DNA from: CAZMFZ01 sp964565665 | GTDB lineage: Bacteria; Bacteroidota; Bacteroidia; Cytophagales; UBA9547 | Direction: 5' to 3' | Assembly (NCBI GenBank): GCA_964565665.1 | Contig: CAZMFZ010000076.1 | Span: 1 to 18,199, forward strand | DNA: 18,199 nucleotides | Shown here: in pieces, positions 5,330 through 15,200 of the stretch | Layout of the letters: every line of letters starts with the position of its first letter | How positions within the stretch are numbered: the stretch's first letter is position 1 | Translations under genes and position numbers: made by a program | Notes under the pieces: generated by a model | The model's database searches: none | Told to the model about the DNA's origin: nothing | What the model saw: the letters and a program-made list of their open reading frames with translations, nothing else

Positions 5330-7933
5330 ATGAATCTAAAATTTGTGAAACTTATTGCTGTTTTTTTTATATTATTCTCTGTATTGATAGGAGAAAATAA
5401 ATTGTTTGCTGCCAAAGATGGTAAAAAGAAAGATGATAAGGCCAAACAAGATACTACGAAGACAATTGCGAAAAAGAAAAAATCGTTTGACGATTCGCTC
5501 AAAACTTATAAAAAACACACAGGATTATTTAAAATTTACCAAGATTCTGTAAATGGCGGATTGCTAATGGCAATAAAAAAAGAGCAAGTAGGCAAGGAAT
5601 TTATTTATTTCAGCTATTCTGAAAATGGATTTGTAAGTGGTGGAACCATAAGAGGTACATTTAGAGATAATAAAGTATTCACTATTAAAAAATATTTCAA
5701 TAGGCTGGAATTTGTGGCGGTAAACACCCATTTTTATTTCGATTCCACCAATGCATTAAGTAAATCTGCTGATGCAAATATTAGCAATTCAGTTCTTTTT
5801 ACTAGGAAAATACTAGATACTGACAATGAAAAAGGCGAATATTTAATCAATGCCGATGATATTTTTCTCTCCGAATTTCTGCATCGCATAAAGCCTCAAG
5901 CACCCAAAGGTGTGCCTGCGGATGCTTTTTTCTCGATGGGTAGCCTAAGCAAAGAGAAATCTAAAATATTGAAAATTAGAAATTATGAGCAAAATACAGA
6001 TGTGTTGGTAGATTATGTATTTGAAAATCAATATCCCTCAGTAGGAGGTGGAGCAGAAATAGCCGATGATAGAAACGTCAATATTTCTATTCAACACTCG
6101 CTTATTCAGATTCCTGATAACAGCTACAAACCACGCTTTGACGACCCGCGAATCGGCTATTTCATTACCCAAACCAACGACATGACTTCGCCATCTGCCA
6201 CACCTTATCGCGATTTCATACACCGCTGGCATCTGGTGAAAAAAGATTCTCTTGCTGAAATGTCAGAACCCAAAGAACCCATTACTTGGTGGATAGAAAA
6301 CACCACTCCAACCAGCTATCGGGAAATTATTAGAAAAGCAACCTTAGCTTGGAATGAAGCATTTGAAGCAGCAGGATTTAAAAATGCTATGCAGGTATAT
6401 GTACAGCCTGACACTGCCAAGTGGGATGCTGGAGATGTAAATTACAACGTAATGAGGTGGACTTCATCTCCCAATCCGATTTTTGGTGGGTATGGCCCAA
6501 GTTTCGTAAATCCAAAAACGGGACAAATACTGGGGGCAGACATTATGCTTGAGTATTTGTTTGTGACCAATAGAATGAGAGCAGAAAAGTTTTTTGAGCA
6601 AAATGGAAGCCAAATTTCGCCTTCACTCCTTTTCAATGATTTGCATGCCGATGAATTTTGCTCTTTGGGTGAATATTTGCAACAACAAAATCTGTTTGGG
6701 GCTATGGCGCTAAGTGCAAGCGATGCAAAGGAAATTGAAAAAGACAGCTTTATGACACAAGCCATGTATTACTTGGTTTTACATGAATTAGGGCATACTT
6801 TGGGCTTGAATCACAACATGAAAGCCAGCCAATTGCATTTGCCTTCTGCCATTCACAACAAGGCTATAACGAAAAAGATTGGGTTGATTGGTTCTGTAAT
6901 GGATTACCCTGCTGCCAATATTGCCCTTGACAAAACCAAACAAGGCGATTATTTTACCACCAAACCTGGGCCTTATGATAAATGGGTAATCGAATATGGC
7001 TATAGACAATTCAAAGACAGCTCAGATGAAGCCAATGGACTAGCTAAAATTTTAAATCGGTCTACAGAACCTGCATTGACTTTTGGAAATGATGCAGACG
7101 ATATGCGAGCCGCAGGCGTACATATCGACCCCAGAGTGATGATAAACGACCTTTCGGGCGATGCCATTGGGTATTCGATTGATAGACTAAAACTTGTAAA
7201 TAGAATTTCAAATGAGTTGTTGAAAAAATATGCAAGCAAAGGAAAATCTTATCAGGAATTGAGAAATGGCTATAATGTAGTGATGACTGAAAAAGCTACG
7301 ATAGCAAGCATCTTATCTCGCTATGTAGGTGGCGTATATGTAGATAGGTCTGTAATTGGGCAGAAAACAACGCAGAAACCATTCCAACCTGTAGCATTGG
7401 CAGACCAAAAAAGGGCTTTGAAGGCAGTTTCTACTTATATTTTTGCCCCAGATGCTTTTAGTGTAAATGCAGAGGTTTACAAATATTTGCAAATACAAAG
7501 GCGTGGTTTCAATCTATTTGGTGGCAATGAAGACCCAAAAATACACGAATCGGCTTTGGCAGTTCAAAAACAAGTGTTGGATCATTGGCTACACCCCAAC
7601 GTATTGAAACGCCTGACAGATTCGGAACTCTATGGCAATAAATATGCAGTGAATGATTTTCTTAACAACCTGTATGATGCTGTTTTTAAAGCTGATATTT
7701 CTACTTCCGTAAACAGTTTCAGGCAAAATTTGCAGGTAGAATATACTACAAGGCTTGCCACAGCAGCCAAGAATGAAGCATTACCTTTCGACCACATAGC
7801 CAGAGGCAATATCATTTACCAGCTTAAAAAAATCGATAAACTATTGAAAGCCAATGTAGCAACTGACGAAAAAACAAAAGCCCACAAAGAGTATTTGGCT
7901 TTGATTATTCAGAAAGGACTGGCTGTGAAATGA
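5330..7933 (+). CDS. Secreted zinc-dependent metalloprotease (DUF5117/DUF4953 type)
   Basis: This 867-residue protein has a signal peptide (about 1-27) followed by a Lys/Asp-rich linker. Residues about 55-95 match the start of this family (HTGLFKIYQDSVNGGLLMAIKKEQ...FIYFSY, the DUF5118 part). A DUF5117-like region follows to about 300. The metzincin-like catalytic motif HELGHTLGLNH is at 485-495 (zinc ligands His485, His489 and His495, catalytic Glu486), with a downstream Met-turn SVMDYP at Met524. Length is in the usual range of the family. It probably acts in the periplasm or outside the cell as a peptidase; the substrate is unknown. The start is set by the signal peptide. It is transcribed divergently from the CHASE2 genes, so shared regulation is possible but not shown. 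Confidence 0.9.
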   Translation: MNLKFVKLIAVFFILFSVLIGENKLFAAKDGKKKDDKAKQDTTKTIAKKKKSFDDSLKTYKKHTGLFKIYQDSVNGGLLMAIKKEQVGKEFIYFSYSENGFVSGGTIRGTFRDNKVFTIKKYFNRLEFVAVNTHFYFDSTNALSKSADANISNSVLFTRKILDTDNEKGEYLINADDIFLSEFLHRIKPQAPKGVPADAFFSMGSLSKEKSKILKIRNYEQNTDVLVDYVFENQYPSVGGGAEIADDRNVNISIQHSLIQIPDNSYKPRFDDPRIGYFITQTNDMTSPSATPYRDFIHRWHLVKKDSLAEMSEPKEPITWWIENTTPTSYREIIRKATLAWNEAFEAAGFKNAMQVYVQPDTAKWDAGDVNYNVMRWTSSPNPIFGGYGPSFVNPKTGQILGADIMLEYLFVTNRMRAEKFFEQNGSQISPSLLFNDLHADEFCSLGEYLQQQNLFGAMALSASDAKEIEKDSFMTQAMYYLVLHELGHTLGLNHNMKASQLHLPSAIHNKAITKKIGLIGSVMDYPAANIALDKTKQGDYFTTKPGPYDKWVIEYGYRQFKDSSDEANGLAKILNRSTEPALTFGNDADDMRAAGVHIDPRVMINDLSGDAIGYSIDRLKLVNRISNELLKKYASKGKSYQELRNGYNVVMTEKATIASILSRYVGGVYVDRSVIGQKTTQKPFQPVALADQKRALKAVSTYIFAPDAFSVNAEVYKYLQIQRRGFNLFGGNEDPKIHESALAVQKQVLDHWLHPNVLKRLTDSELYGNKYAVNDFLNNLYDAVFKADISTSVNSFRQNLQVEYTTRLATAAKNEALPFDHIARGNIIYQLKKIDKLLKANVATDEKTKAHKEYLALIIQKGLAVK

Positions 7934-7946
7934 TATTTTAGATAAC

Positions 7947-7963
7947 AACTAAAAGTAGTTTTT
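7947..7963 (+). terminator. Weak stem-loop with T run after the metalloprotease
   Basis: AACTA and TAGTT form a 5-bp stem with an AAAG loop, followed by a short T run, 13 bp past the stop codon. The stem is short and AT-rich, so termination here is only possible. Confidence 0.3.
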
Positions 7964-8091
7964 AATAATGGAAATTATACCTATAAATAGTATATATGCA
8001 GTGTGAAATGAAATATGGCACATTTTCTAAATAATGAAAGCAATGAATGTAGATGTTTATTTATATATTTATCACTTGAAATTCACATTCT

Positions 8092-8436
8092 ATGACACAA
8101 AGTATTCCTTTAGAAACCTATATAATACTTGAAAAAGAGTTTGGGCAAGCCGTAGCAGAGAAAGTAACCACTTTAATTGACTATTCATTTAGCCAAGCAG
8201 ATATAAAGATAGAGCAGATAGCCTTGCAAAAAAAGCTTGAAACAAAAGATGAGTTAAGCAAAGATTTAGCATCAAAAGGTGATATTGCCTTAGTTAGAAG
8301 TGAAATGGCACTCTTTGAGCAAAAACTTGATAAGAAAATAACAGTGTGGAGTATCATTATCATTGCCGTAGTGATTATCACCAACATCAAATCGCTTGAA
8401 TATATTGGTAAACTTGCCGGGTTGGTTAAGTTTTAA
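8092..8436 (+). CDS. Small coiled-coil protein with C-terminal membrane anchor (DUF1640-like)
   Basis: This 114-residue protein has a soluble N-terminal part (PLETYIILEKEFGQAVAEKVTTLIDYS). A long charged helix follows at about 36-82 (EQIALQKKLETKDELSKDLASKGDIALVRSEMALFEQKLDKK), with the heptad-like pattern of a coiled coil. A single membrane segment at about 84-99 (TVWSIIIIAVVIITNI) and a short tail complete it. The plan is that of small DUF1640/CCDC90-like proteins, which I recall as frequent in Bacteroidota; the family call is by resemblance only. Function unknown. It is preceded by 158 bp of AT-rich sequence without recognisable sites. Confidence 0.7.
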   Translation: MTQSIPLETYIILEKEFGQAVAEKVTTLIDYSFSQADIKIEQIALQKKLETKDELSKDLASKGDIALVRSEMALFEQKLDKKITVWSIIIIAVVIITNIKSLEYIGKLAGLVKF

Positions 8437-8537
8437 TAAAACATAATTTAATGCTCTTTTAACTTCAATTTAAGCACGTATTAATACTGGTATTGTTAAT
8501 TTGTATCATTTAAAAAACAAATAAAACCAATAGTACC

Positions 8538-8744
8538 ATGAAAATAATAGCCTCCTTTTTCGCAATCGCTGCAATAGCAGTAGTGTCGATAGAAATTGAC
8601 AGAAACACATTTACCAGCACGGAATTTATGAAAGCTGAGTTTTATAACATAGAAAATTCTATTTATAATGCAGAACAAAAAATGATTACTGCAGAAATGA
8701 ATTTTGAAACCATTTTAGAAGGTGCAACCTATGGTATCAATTAA
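8538..8744 (+). CDS. Small exported protein of unknown function
   Basis: This 68-residue protein has a hydrophobic N-terminus (MKIIASFFAIAAIAVVSIEI), consistent with a signal peptide or single anchor. A short acidic, helical mature part follows (EFMKAEFYNIENSIYNAEQKMITAEMNFETILEGA). No family recognised. It sits between two other tiny envelope-type genes on the same strand, with about 100 bp before and 71 bp after. A TTAATTTG at 8496-8503 is one base off the Bacteroidota TAnnTTTG promoter box, but no good -33 element is seen. Confidence 0.55.
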   Translation: MKIIASFFAIAAIAVVSIEIDRNTFTSTEFMKAEFYNIENSIYNAEQKMITAEMNFETILEGATYGIN

Positions 8745-8815
8745 TCTAAATGGTTTCTAATAAATAAATTTTTCAAATTTTGGTTGTCTCACATCTTAAA
8801 TTAAACATAAACGGT

Positions 8816-9043
8816 ATGAAAAAAATTATAGTAGTTACACTCGCATCACTTTTCTTTTTCGCCTGTTCCGACCCAAAAGTGCAAGAAGATGTTAAAATTA
8901 TTAAAGAAGATTTAGCAAAAACCAAAGAAGATTTGGCCAAACTTCGTGAAGATCACAACAAATTGCTTAAAGATGCTGGTAAAGCAGAGCTTGCAAAAGA
9001 AGATGCAATGGAAGGTAGCGAAATTCAATATTCTACAAAGTAA
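8816..9043 (+). CDS. Small coiled-coil lipoprotein
   Basis: Starting at the ATG at 8816 gives a 75-residue protein with a lipoprotein signal (MKKIIVVTLASLFFFAC, lipobox Cys17). A start at 8780 would add 12 polar residues before the signal, so 8816 is preferred. The mature part is one long charged helix with repeated KEDLAKTKEDLAKLREDHNK units, a typical coiled coil, ending in a short polar tail. The layout is similar to Lpp-like envelope lipoproteins, but sequence homology is not claimed. It is probably membrane-anchored and oligomeric. A strong terminator follows within 25 bp. Confidence 0.75.
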   Translation: MKKIIVVTLASLFFFACSDPKVQEDVKIIKEDLAKTKEDLAKLREDHNKLLKDAGKAELAKEDAMEGSEIQYSTK

Positions 9044-9065
9044 CCTTCTTATACTTTTTATTTAT

Positions 9066-9101
9066 AAAATCCTGTCGAATCATGTTTTTGACAGGATTTT
9101 T
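9066..9101 (+). terminator. Rho-independent terminator
   Basis: AAAATCCTGTC at 9066-9076 pairs perfectly with GACAGGATTTT at 9090-9100, with a 13-nt loop and T-rich end. It lies just after the lipoprotein gene and closes the small-protein cluster. Confidence 0.8.
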
Positions 9102-9102
9102 A

Positions 9103-9135
9103 ATATAGCCCCATCTAAAAAAGTTGGGGCTATAT
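9103..9135. repeat. Second stem-loop directly after the terminator
   Basis: ATATAGCCCC at 9103-9112 is perfectly inverted as GGGGCTATAT at 9126-9135, with a 13-nt A-rich loop. On the plus strand no T run follows. It may be a back-up terminator or an mRNA 3'-end stabiliser. Confidence 0.5.
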
Positions 9136-9194
9136 TGTTGTATAGGTAGCGATACACACATGAGTTCTTGAGGTTAGGAATTGACATTAATTTG

Positions 9195-9202
9195 TAACTT
9201 TG
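9195..9202 (+). promoter_or_regulatory. Possible -7 promoter box for the OsmC operon
   Basis: TAACTTTG matches the Bacteroidota -7 consensus TAnnTTTG exactly and is followed by CC. No TTTG-type -33 box is found at the right distance: TTG occurs at 9168 and 9181, with spacings of 24 and 11. If used, it would give a leader of about 105 nt before the OsmC start. Confidence 0.4.
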
Positions 9203-9316
9203 CCATTTAAGAGTCCAGACAATCACCTTATTTTTTATATGCAGTACACTACTATATTCTCTTTAAAACCTTGTAAAACACCTCTTATTCCTTTCAACAC
9301 TAAATAAATTTACATA

Positions 9317-9724
9317 ATGCCAACCGCACACGCTATATATCTTGGTGAGCTTCGCACCAAGGCTACACATTTACAATCAGCCACAGAACTCATTACCGAT
9401 GCACCTCTTGATAACCAAGGGAAAGGCGAAGCATTTTCTCCTACAGATTTGGTAGCTACAGCATTAGGTACCTGTATGCTTACTACTATGGGCATAGTAG
9501 CTAAGCGCCACGGGTGGGAATTAAAAGGTATGAATATGGAAATAACCAAAGTAATGGCTTCTGAACCACCGAGACGTATTTCTGAAATTCATATAAAATT
9601 CAACTTCGAAGGCAGGAAGCTTACTGACGAGCAAGAAGTAATATTGAAAAATACAGCCCTCACTTGCCCTGTAGCTCGAAGCTTAGATGAAAATATAAAG
9701 CAGGTAGTAGATTTTGGATTTTAA
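9317..9724 (+). CDS. OsmC/Ohr-family peroxide-detoxifying protein
   Basis: This 135-residue cytoplasmic protein is of the OsmC family, whose thiol peroxidases reduce organic hydroperoxides with two cysteines. The two expected cysteines are present: Cys53 in DLVATALGTCMLTTMG and Cys117 in TALTCPVARSL. The family's GEAFSPTDLVATAL block (37-50) and the KVMASEPPRRISEI region are also clear. Length is normal. It reads as the YhfA-like/OsmC branch rather than true Ohr, though the branch is uncertain. It is the first gene of a probable operon with the transporter 39 bp downstream. Substrate not deducible. Confidence 0.9.
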   Translation: MPTAHAIYLGELRTKATHLQSATELITDAPLDNQGKGEAFSPTDLVATALGTCMLTTMGIVAKRHGWELKGMNMEITKVMASEPPRRISEIHIKFNFEGRKLTDEQEVILKNTALTCPVARSLDENIKQVVDFGF

Positions 9725-9763
9725 GTTTTCCATTATTTTTATAGATTTAAATAGCCACCTACA

Positions 9764-10981
9764 ATGACCGTAAAGCGAAATGCAGCACTAGGATTTATTT
9801 TTGTCACCATTTTATTAGATGTGATAGGCATTGGAATTATCATTCCTGTTATTCCAAAATTAATAGAAGAACTCACCGGAAGCGGCTTAAGTGAAGCCTC
9901 AAAATATGGTGGATGGTTGGTTTTTTCATTTGCCATCATGCAATTTTTATTTGCCCCAGCTATGGGCAGCTTGAGCGATAGATTTGGTCGCAGGCCTATT
10001 TTACTATTTGCTTTACTTGGCTTAGGGTTAGATTACATTTTACAAGCGTATGCCCCCACTATTGCTTGGCTTTTTATTGGCAGAATCTTAGCGGGCGTTA
10101 CGGGAGCAAGTTTCACCACCGCCACAGCTTACATTGCCGATATTAGCACCCCTGAAAAGAGAGCACAAAACTTCGGATTGGTAGGCGCTGCTTTTGGTGT
10201 TGGCTTCATTATTGGTCCGGTTATGGGGGGTGTTTTTGCCCAATGGGGGTCGAGAGTACCGTTTTTGGTGGCAGCCGGACTTACATTTTTCAATCTTTTG
10301 TATGGCTATTTTGTACTTCCCGAATCGCTAAGTAAAGAAAATAGAAGATCATTTGACTGGAAAAGAGCAAACCCTATTTCTTCTTTGTTATTATTAAGGC
10401 GTTATCCCGTAGTTTCGGGATTAGTAAGCTCGTTATTCTTGATTTTTATAGCCGCGCAAGCCGTACAATCCAATTGGGCATATTATACTATGTTTAAATT
10501 TGAATGGAACGAAGCTTGGGTTGGCTATTCACTTGGTTTTGTGGGGTTGTTGGTAGCCATTGTACAAGGTGGACTGATTAGAATATTAATTCCAAAATTA
10601 GGGCAAAACAGAGCTTTGTATTTCGGATTGGCACTCAATTGCATTGGCTTGGCACTTTTTTCAATAGCCAATGAAGGCTGGATGATGTTTATAATTCTAA
10701 TACCTTATGCTTTAGGGGGAATAGCCGGGCCTGCCATTCAGGGTATTATTTCCAACCAAGTGCCTGCAAACGAACAAGGCGAATTGCAAGGTGCTATGAC
10801 AAGTATTATGAGTGCATCAGCTATTATCGGGCCTTTGTTGATGAATAATTTATTTGCCTATTTTTCAAAAGATACAGCTGTAATTTACTTTCCGGGAATG
10901 CCATTTGCAGTTGCATCTATGATGATATTATTAAGTATTTTCTTGGCCAGAAACTCTAACAATAAAAAAAATACCGCATAA
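9764..10981 (+). CDS. Tet-type MFS exporter
   Basis: This 405-residue, 12-TM major facilitator is of the TCR/Tet drug:H+ antiporter group. TM1 carries LLDVIGIGIIIPVIPKL (18-33), with the Asp typical of TetA proteins. Motif A is GSLSDRFGRRP (68-78), a motif B-like GRILAGVTGA has Arg107, and the antiporter motif C is GVGFIIGPVMGG (145-156). A central cytoplasmic loop lies near 190-205. Such proteins are widespread in Bacteroidota chromosomes and a tetracycline-resistance role should not be assumed. Genes on both sides are close (39 bp and 3 bp), so it is likely co-transcribed with the OsmC and dehydrogenase genes. Confidence 0.88.
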   Translation: MTVKRNAALGFIFVTILLDVIGIGIIIPVIPKLIEELTGSGLSEASKYGGWLVFSFAIMQFLFAPAMGSLSDRFGRRPILLFALLGLGLDYILQAYAPTIAWLFIGRILAGVTGASFTTATAYIADISTPEKRAQNFGLVGAAFGVGFIIGPVMGGVFAQWGSRVPFLVAAGLTFFNLLYGYFVLPESLSKENRRSFDWKRANPISSLLLLRRYPVVSGLVSSLFLIFIAAQAVQSNWAYYTMFKFEWNEAWVGYSLGFVGLLVAIVQGGLIRILIPKLGQNRALYFGLALNCIGLALFSIANEGWMMFIILIPYALGGIAGPAIQGIISNQVPANEQGELQGAMTSIMSASAIIGPLLMNNLFAYFSKDTAVIYFPGMPFAVASMMILLSIFLARNSNNKKNTA

Positions 10982-10984
10982 ATA

Positions 10985-11920
10985 ATGATTAAAATTCTCA
11001 TTATTGACGATTTGCATCCATCTATAGTATCGCTTTTAGAAGGCATAGGCTATCATGTTGATTATGAACCTAATATCACCAAAGAAGAAGTATATAGCAC
11101 AATAGAAAACTATACTGGATTACTGCTCAGAAGCAAAATATTTATAGGTACAGAAATATTGGAGAAAGCCGTAAATCTGAAATTCATTGCTAGGGCAGGG
11201 GCGGGGTTAGATCAAATAGTGGAAGAAGAAGTATTGAAACGAGGAATCAAACTATTGAATGCTCCCGAAGGCAATAGAGACGCAGTTGCAGAACACGTAA
11301 TGGGAATGTTATTAACTCTTTTCAACAAAATACATACTGCCAATGCCGAGGTTAAAAATGGCATTTGGCTAAGAGAAGAAAATCGGGGATATGAGTTGAA
11401 TGGAAAAACGGTGGGTATAATTGGCTATGGTAACAATGGGAAAACATTTGCCAAAAGACTGAGTGGATTTGATTGTGAAGTATTGGCTTATGATATTATT
11501 GCCAAAGAAATATATGCCGACAAGTATGCAAAACCAGTAGAAATGGATGAAATATTTGCCAAAGCCGACATTGTAAGCTTTCATTTGCCCTTAACAAAAC
11601 TCACAAATGAAATGGTGAACAATCAATACATCGGACAATTCAAGAAAAACATTTGGCTATTCAATTTGTCGAGAGGGAAAGTAGTGGTGCTTAACGATTT
11701 GCTCAATAATCTAGATTTGGGGAAAATAAAAGGAGCAGGACTTGATGTATTAGAAAATGAAAACTTGGAAAGTTTCAAAGCCAATCAACCTGAGACATAT
11801 AGAAGATTAACTACACACCCCAATGTACTTCTCACGCCCCATATTGGTGGGTGGACCTTCGAATCGCACGAGAAGATAAACAAAATATTAGTTGATAAGA
11901 TTAGTGCTTTGCATTTTTAA
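10985..11920 (+). CDS. D-2-hydroxyacid dehydrogenase (phosphoglycerate dehydrogenase-like)
   Basis: This 311-residue NAD-dependent dehydrogenase is of the D-isomer 2-hydroxyacid family. The NAD-binding Rossmann motif GYGNNG is at 147-152. The catalytic triad is visible as Arg230 (NLSRGKVV), Glu259 (LDVLENE) and His286 (LLTPHIGGW). ARAGAGLDQIVEEEVLKRGIKLLNAP near 69-94 is the substrate-side signature seen in SerA-like enzymes. There is no ACT domain, so it is the short form; 3-phosphoglycerate is a possible substrate but this cannot be proven from sequence. It starts 3 bp after the transporter stop, which implies translational coupling. Confidence 0.88.
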   Translation: MIKILIIDDLHPSIVSLLEGIGYHVDYEPNITKEEVYSTIENYTGLLLRSKIFIGTEILEKAVNLKFIARAGAGLDQIVEEEVLKRGIKLLNAPEGNRDAVAEHVMGMLLTLFNKIHTANAEVKNGIWLREENRGYELNGKTVGIIGYGNNGKTFAKRLSGFDCEVLAYDIIAKEIYADKYAKPVEMDEIFAKADIVSFHLPLTKLTNEMVNNQYIGQFKKNIWLFNLSRGKVVVLNDLLNNLDLGKIKGAGLDVLENENLESFKANQPETYRRLTTHPNVLLTPHIGGWTFESHEKINKILVDKISALHF

Positions 11921-12266
11921 GTTCCAAGATTTTGTGTTGCTCGATAAAGGTTATTCAATTGCTAGTAAGCAATACCAACAAGAGCTACGAAGTCCATTTA
12001 TTTTGTGAAAATGACATAAAGTAGTAGACAATGAATTATGGTTAAAGATCATGGCTGTAAATAGAATAATCATAGAGTGTATATTGGATTATAATCTTTT
12101 CTGAAGTACCAAACTTTGAAAAGTTGGCTGCAAGATTGACAAAGAAAAAAGTGAAGTAATAAAATCAACTTAATCTATGTTTCACTAGACACATTCCGAT
12201 TTAAAACTTATATTTGATAATTAGCCGCTCTAATATTCTTTTAATAAGTAATTTTTTACAAATATC
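11921..12266. other. Intergenic region, 346 bp
   Basis: AT-rich, with no terminator-like hairpin after the dehydrogenase. A short open stretch at about 12110-12159 would read VPNFEKLAARLTKKKVK before a stop, but it has no start codon and no recognisable relative. A promoter candidate for the next gene lies at 12209-12216. Confidence 0.5.
12209..12216 (+). promoter_or_regulatory. Possible -7 promoter box for the CheB/CheR kinase gene
   Basis: TATATTTG fits the Bacteroidota TAnnTTTG box and lies 50 bp before the ATG. A convincing -33 partner is not seen, so this is a weak call. Confidence 0.35.
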
Positions 12267-15200
12267 ATGGCTTCGATTGATGAAAAACAATACATAATAG
12301 CCCTTGGTGCCTCTGCTGGCGGGCTAGAAGCCATTACGGCTTTTTTCGACCACACGCCACTCGATGGGGTATCGTATATTGTAATCCAACACCTGTCGGC
12401 CGATTTCAAAAGCCACATGGCGCAAATACTAGACCCTCACAGCAAATTGAAGGTAGTGGAGGCAGAAAACAATGTTACAATTCAGGCTAATACCGTCTAT
12501 CTCATTCCAAGTGCCAATTTTATGCGAATTGAAGATGGCAAACTAAAATTATCAGAGAAAAAAGACAACCCTACGCCTTACCTCACCATTGACTATTTTT
12601 TCAAATCTCTGGCAGAAGAAAGACAAGACAAAGCCATAGGCATAGTATTGTCAGGCACGGGCAAAGATGGGTCAAAAGGGATTGAAGCCATAAAAAATGC
12701 GGGAGGCATGGTGATGGTGCAAGATCCTGAAACGGCTGGTTTTGGTGGTATGCCTATGGCGGCTATTGCTACCGGCTATGCCGACAAAGTTATTTCTCCC
12801 AAGGCGATGCCCTCAATTATCGAGGAATATGTAAAAGAAGGCGTGTTGAATTACCCTATCGACTACAAAAATATTGACATTAATGAAGATCAATTAATGA
12901 AAATTATTGCTGCCATCAAAAGCAATTTGCCACTTGATTTTACCGATTATAAGCACCCCACCATATTTCGAAGAATAAAAAGGCGGATGGATTTGCATGA
13001 ATTTACTAATGCAGATGCTTATTACGATTTCCTAATAAACAATCCAGAAGAAATAGAACTACTTGCTAACGATTTTCTAGTGAGTGTTACTTCTTTTTTC
13101 AGAGATGCCGAAGCGTTTAAGCTCATCGAGGCCAATGTAATTCCCGCAATTATTGATTCAAAAAACAATAACGAAGCCTTAAAATTGTGGGTAGCTGGCT
13201 GTGCCACAGGTGAGGAAGCCTACAGCTATGCCATGTTGATAAAAGAACACCTCGATAAAACAGGCAAAGAACTTGATGTGAAAATATTTGCTACTGACAT
13301 AAACAAAGTAGCACTCAATGTAGGATCAAAGGGCATATATACTGATAACATTAAGAAAACGGTATCGAAAGAGAGGTTGGAACGATTTTTTTCCGCTGAG
13401 GGGAAAACTTTTAAAGTAAAACATGAGATACGCAAAATGCTGTTCTTCGCCCAGCACGACCTTGTCAAAAACCCACCTTACTGCAATGCCGACCTGATAA
13501 GCTGCCGCAATTTACTTATCTACGTGAATGCAACTTTGCAGAAGAAAGTACTTTCTATGATGCACTTTGGCCTGAAGAAAGACGGATTTCTTGTGCTAGG
13601 GCCAAGCGAAAGTATAGGGGGCTTAAAAGATGACTTTGCTGAAATAAGCGGCAAATGGAATATACTTAAAAGCACCAAAACAGCTAAAACTGTAAAATTT
13701 GATGCTTTTTCATCGCCTATATTAGATGAGGTGAAACCAATAGCTTTGGATTTTCGAAAAAACACCAATGTACCAGTTTTCAAAATTGATCACCTGGATA
13801 CCATAAAAGCAGCCATACTAGAAGAATCGGGGCTTAGTGGGGTTTGCACTAGCAAAGAATTGAAGGTAAGCAGTTCATTTGGCGATCCGTCAAAATACCT
13901 GAAGAATGAAATGTTCAATTTCAATCTTGAAAATTTATTGCCTTATAAAATTGTAAACCTGATCAAAGCAGCAGCTCATAAAGTTCTCATTTCCAATAAG
14001 AAAGTAGTATTAACAGGCCTGAGTTTTCAAAGTGAGGGAAAAGCAACACGTTTGGTAGATATCATTATCAAACCATTAAACAGCAAGTCTACTGAAAACG
14101 CATTGTTGATATTGTTTGCTGAAAACAAAATTAAACCTAAGCAGCAAAAGGAGTCCACTATCAAATCGGATGAAATTGACCAGATTACGCGAGAGCATTT
14201 GCAAAACCTTGAAAATGAATTGGCAGATTCGAAGCAGCAACTGGAAGTGGCTTATGAGCGGATAGAATCTTCAAATGAAAATCTGCAATCGTTCAATGAA
14301 GAGTTGCTTTCGGCCAATGAAGAAATGCAAAGTGCTAATGAAGAGCTGCAATCAGTAAATGAAGAATTGCAAACCATCAACAAAGAACACCAAACTACCA
14401 ATGTAGCACTTAATGAACTCAATGACGATCTCAATAATTATTTCCGTAGCAATGTAAATGGCCAATTGTTTGTAGATAAAGAACTGCTATTGAAAAAATA
14501 TTCACCAGGTGCAGTGAAACATATCAATATCAGAGAGAGCGATATAGGCCGCCCGCTCAGCAACATCACCACCAACATTAAATTCGAGACTTTAATTGAC
14601 GATATTAAAAAAGTGATAGAAGAGGAAGTTACGATAACCAAAGAAGCAGAAGCATCAAATGGCAAGATATATCAGGTAATGACCATGCCGTACGTGAGGA
14701 AAAGTACCAATAAATCGGACGGTGCCATTATCAGTTTTCACGACATTACCGTACTGAAAAAACTGTTGGGAGAACTAGACACCAGCAATAAAAGCCTACT
14801 GCGAATAAATGACGACTTGAACAATTTTGTGTTTGGAGCTTCGCACGATTTGTCGGCTCCTATTCACAATATAGAAAGTGGGATAGATATTTTAAGTGAG
14901 AAAATAGACTCTGGCAATCCTGATATTTCAAATTTATTGGCTTTAATAAACAAAGCCATCAATAACTTCAAAGGCATTATTAAAGATTTGGCCGTAGTAG
15001 GGTCTATAGAAGCCGAGATGCTTGAAGAAAGTAAATTGGAAAACTTTGAAGCTATTTTTGATGAAATAAAAGAAACTGTATCGGAAAAAGTAAAACTTTC
15101 CAATGCTACTTTCACCACTAATTTCCAAAACATGGAAATTAAGTTTCCCAAAAAGAATTTGAGAAGCATTATGCTGAACCTAACCACAAATGCCATCAAA

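Noticed and set aside
9764..10981. Acquired tetracycline-resistance gene
   Set aside because: The protein has Tet-type motifs, but it sits in a housekeeping-like operon with native base composition and no mobile element. Resistance cannot be inferred.
12110..12159. Short open stretch reading VPNFEKLAARLTKKKVK before a stop
   Set aside because: Looks like the end of a protein but has no start codon and a stop just upstream. Too short to call a gene remnant.
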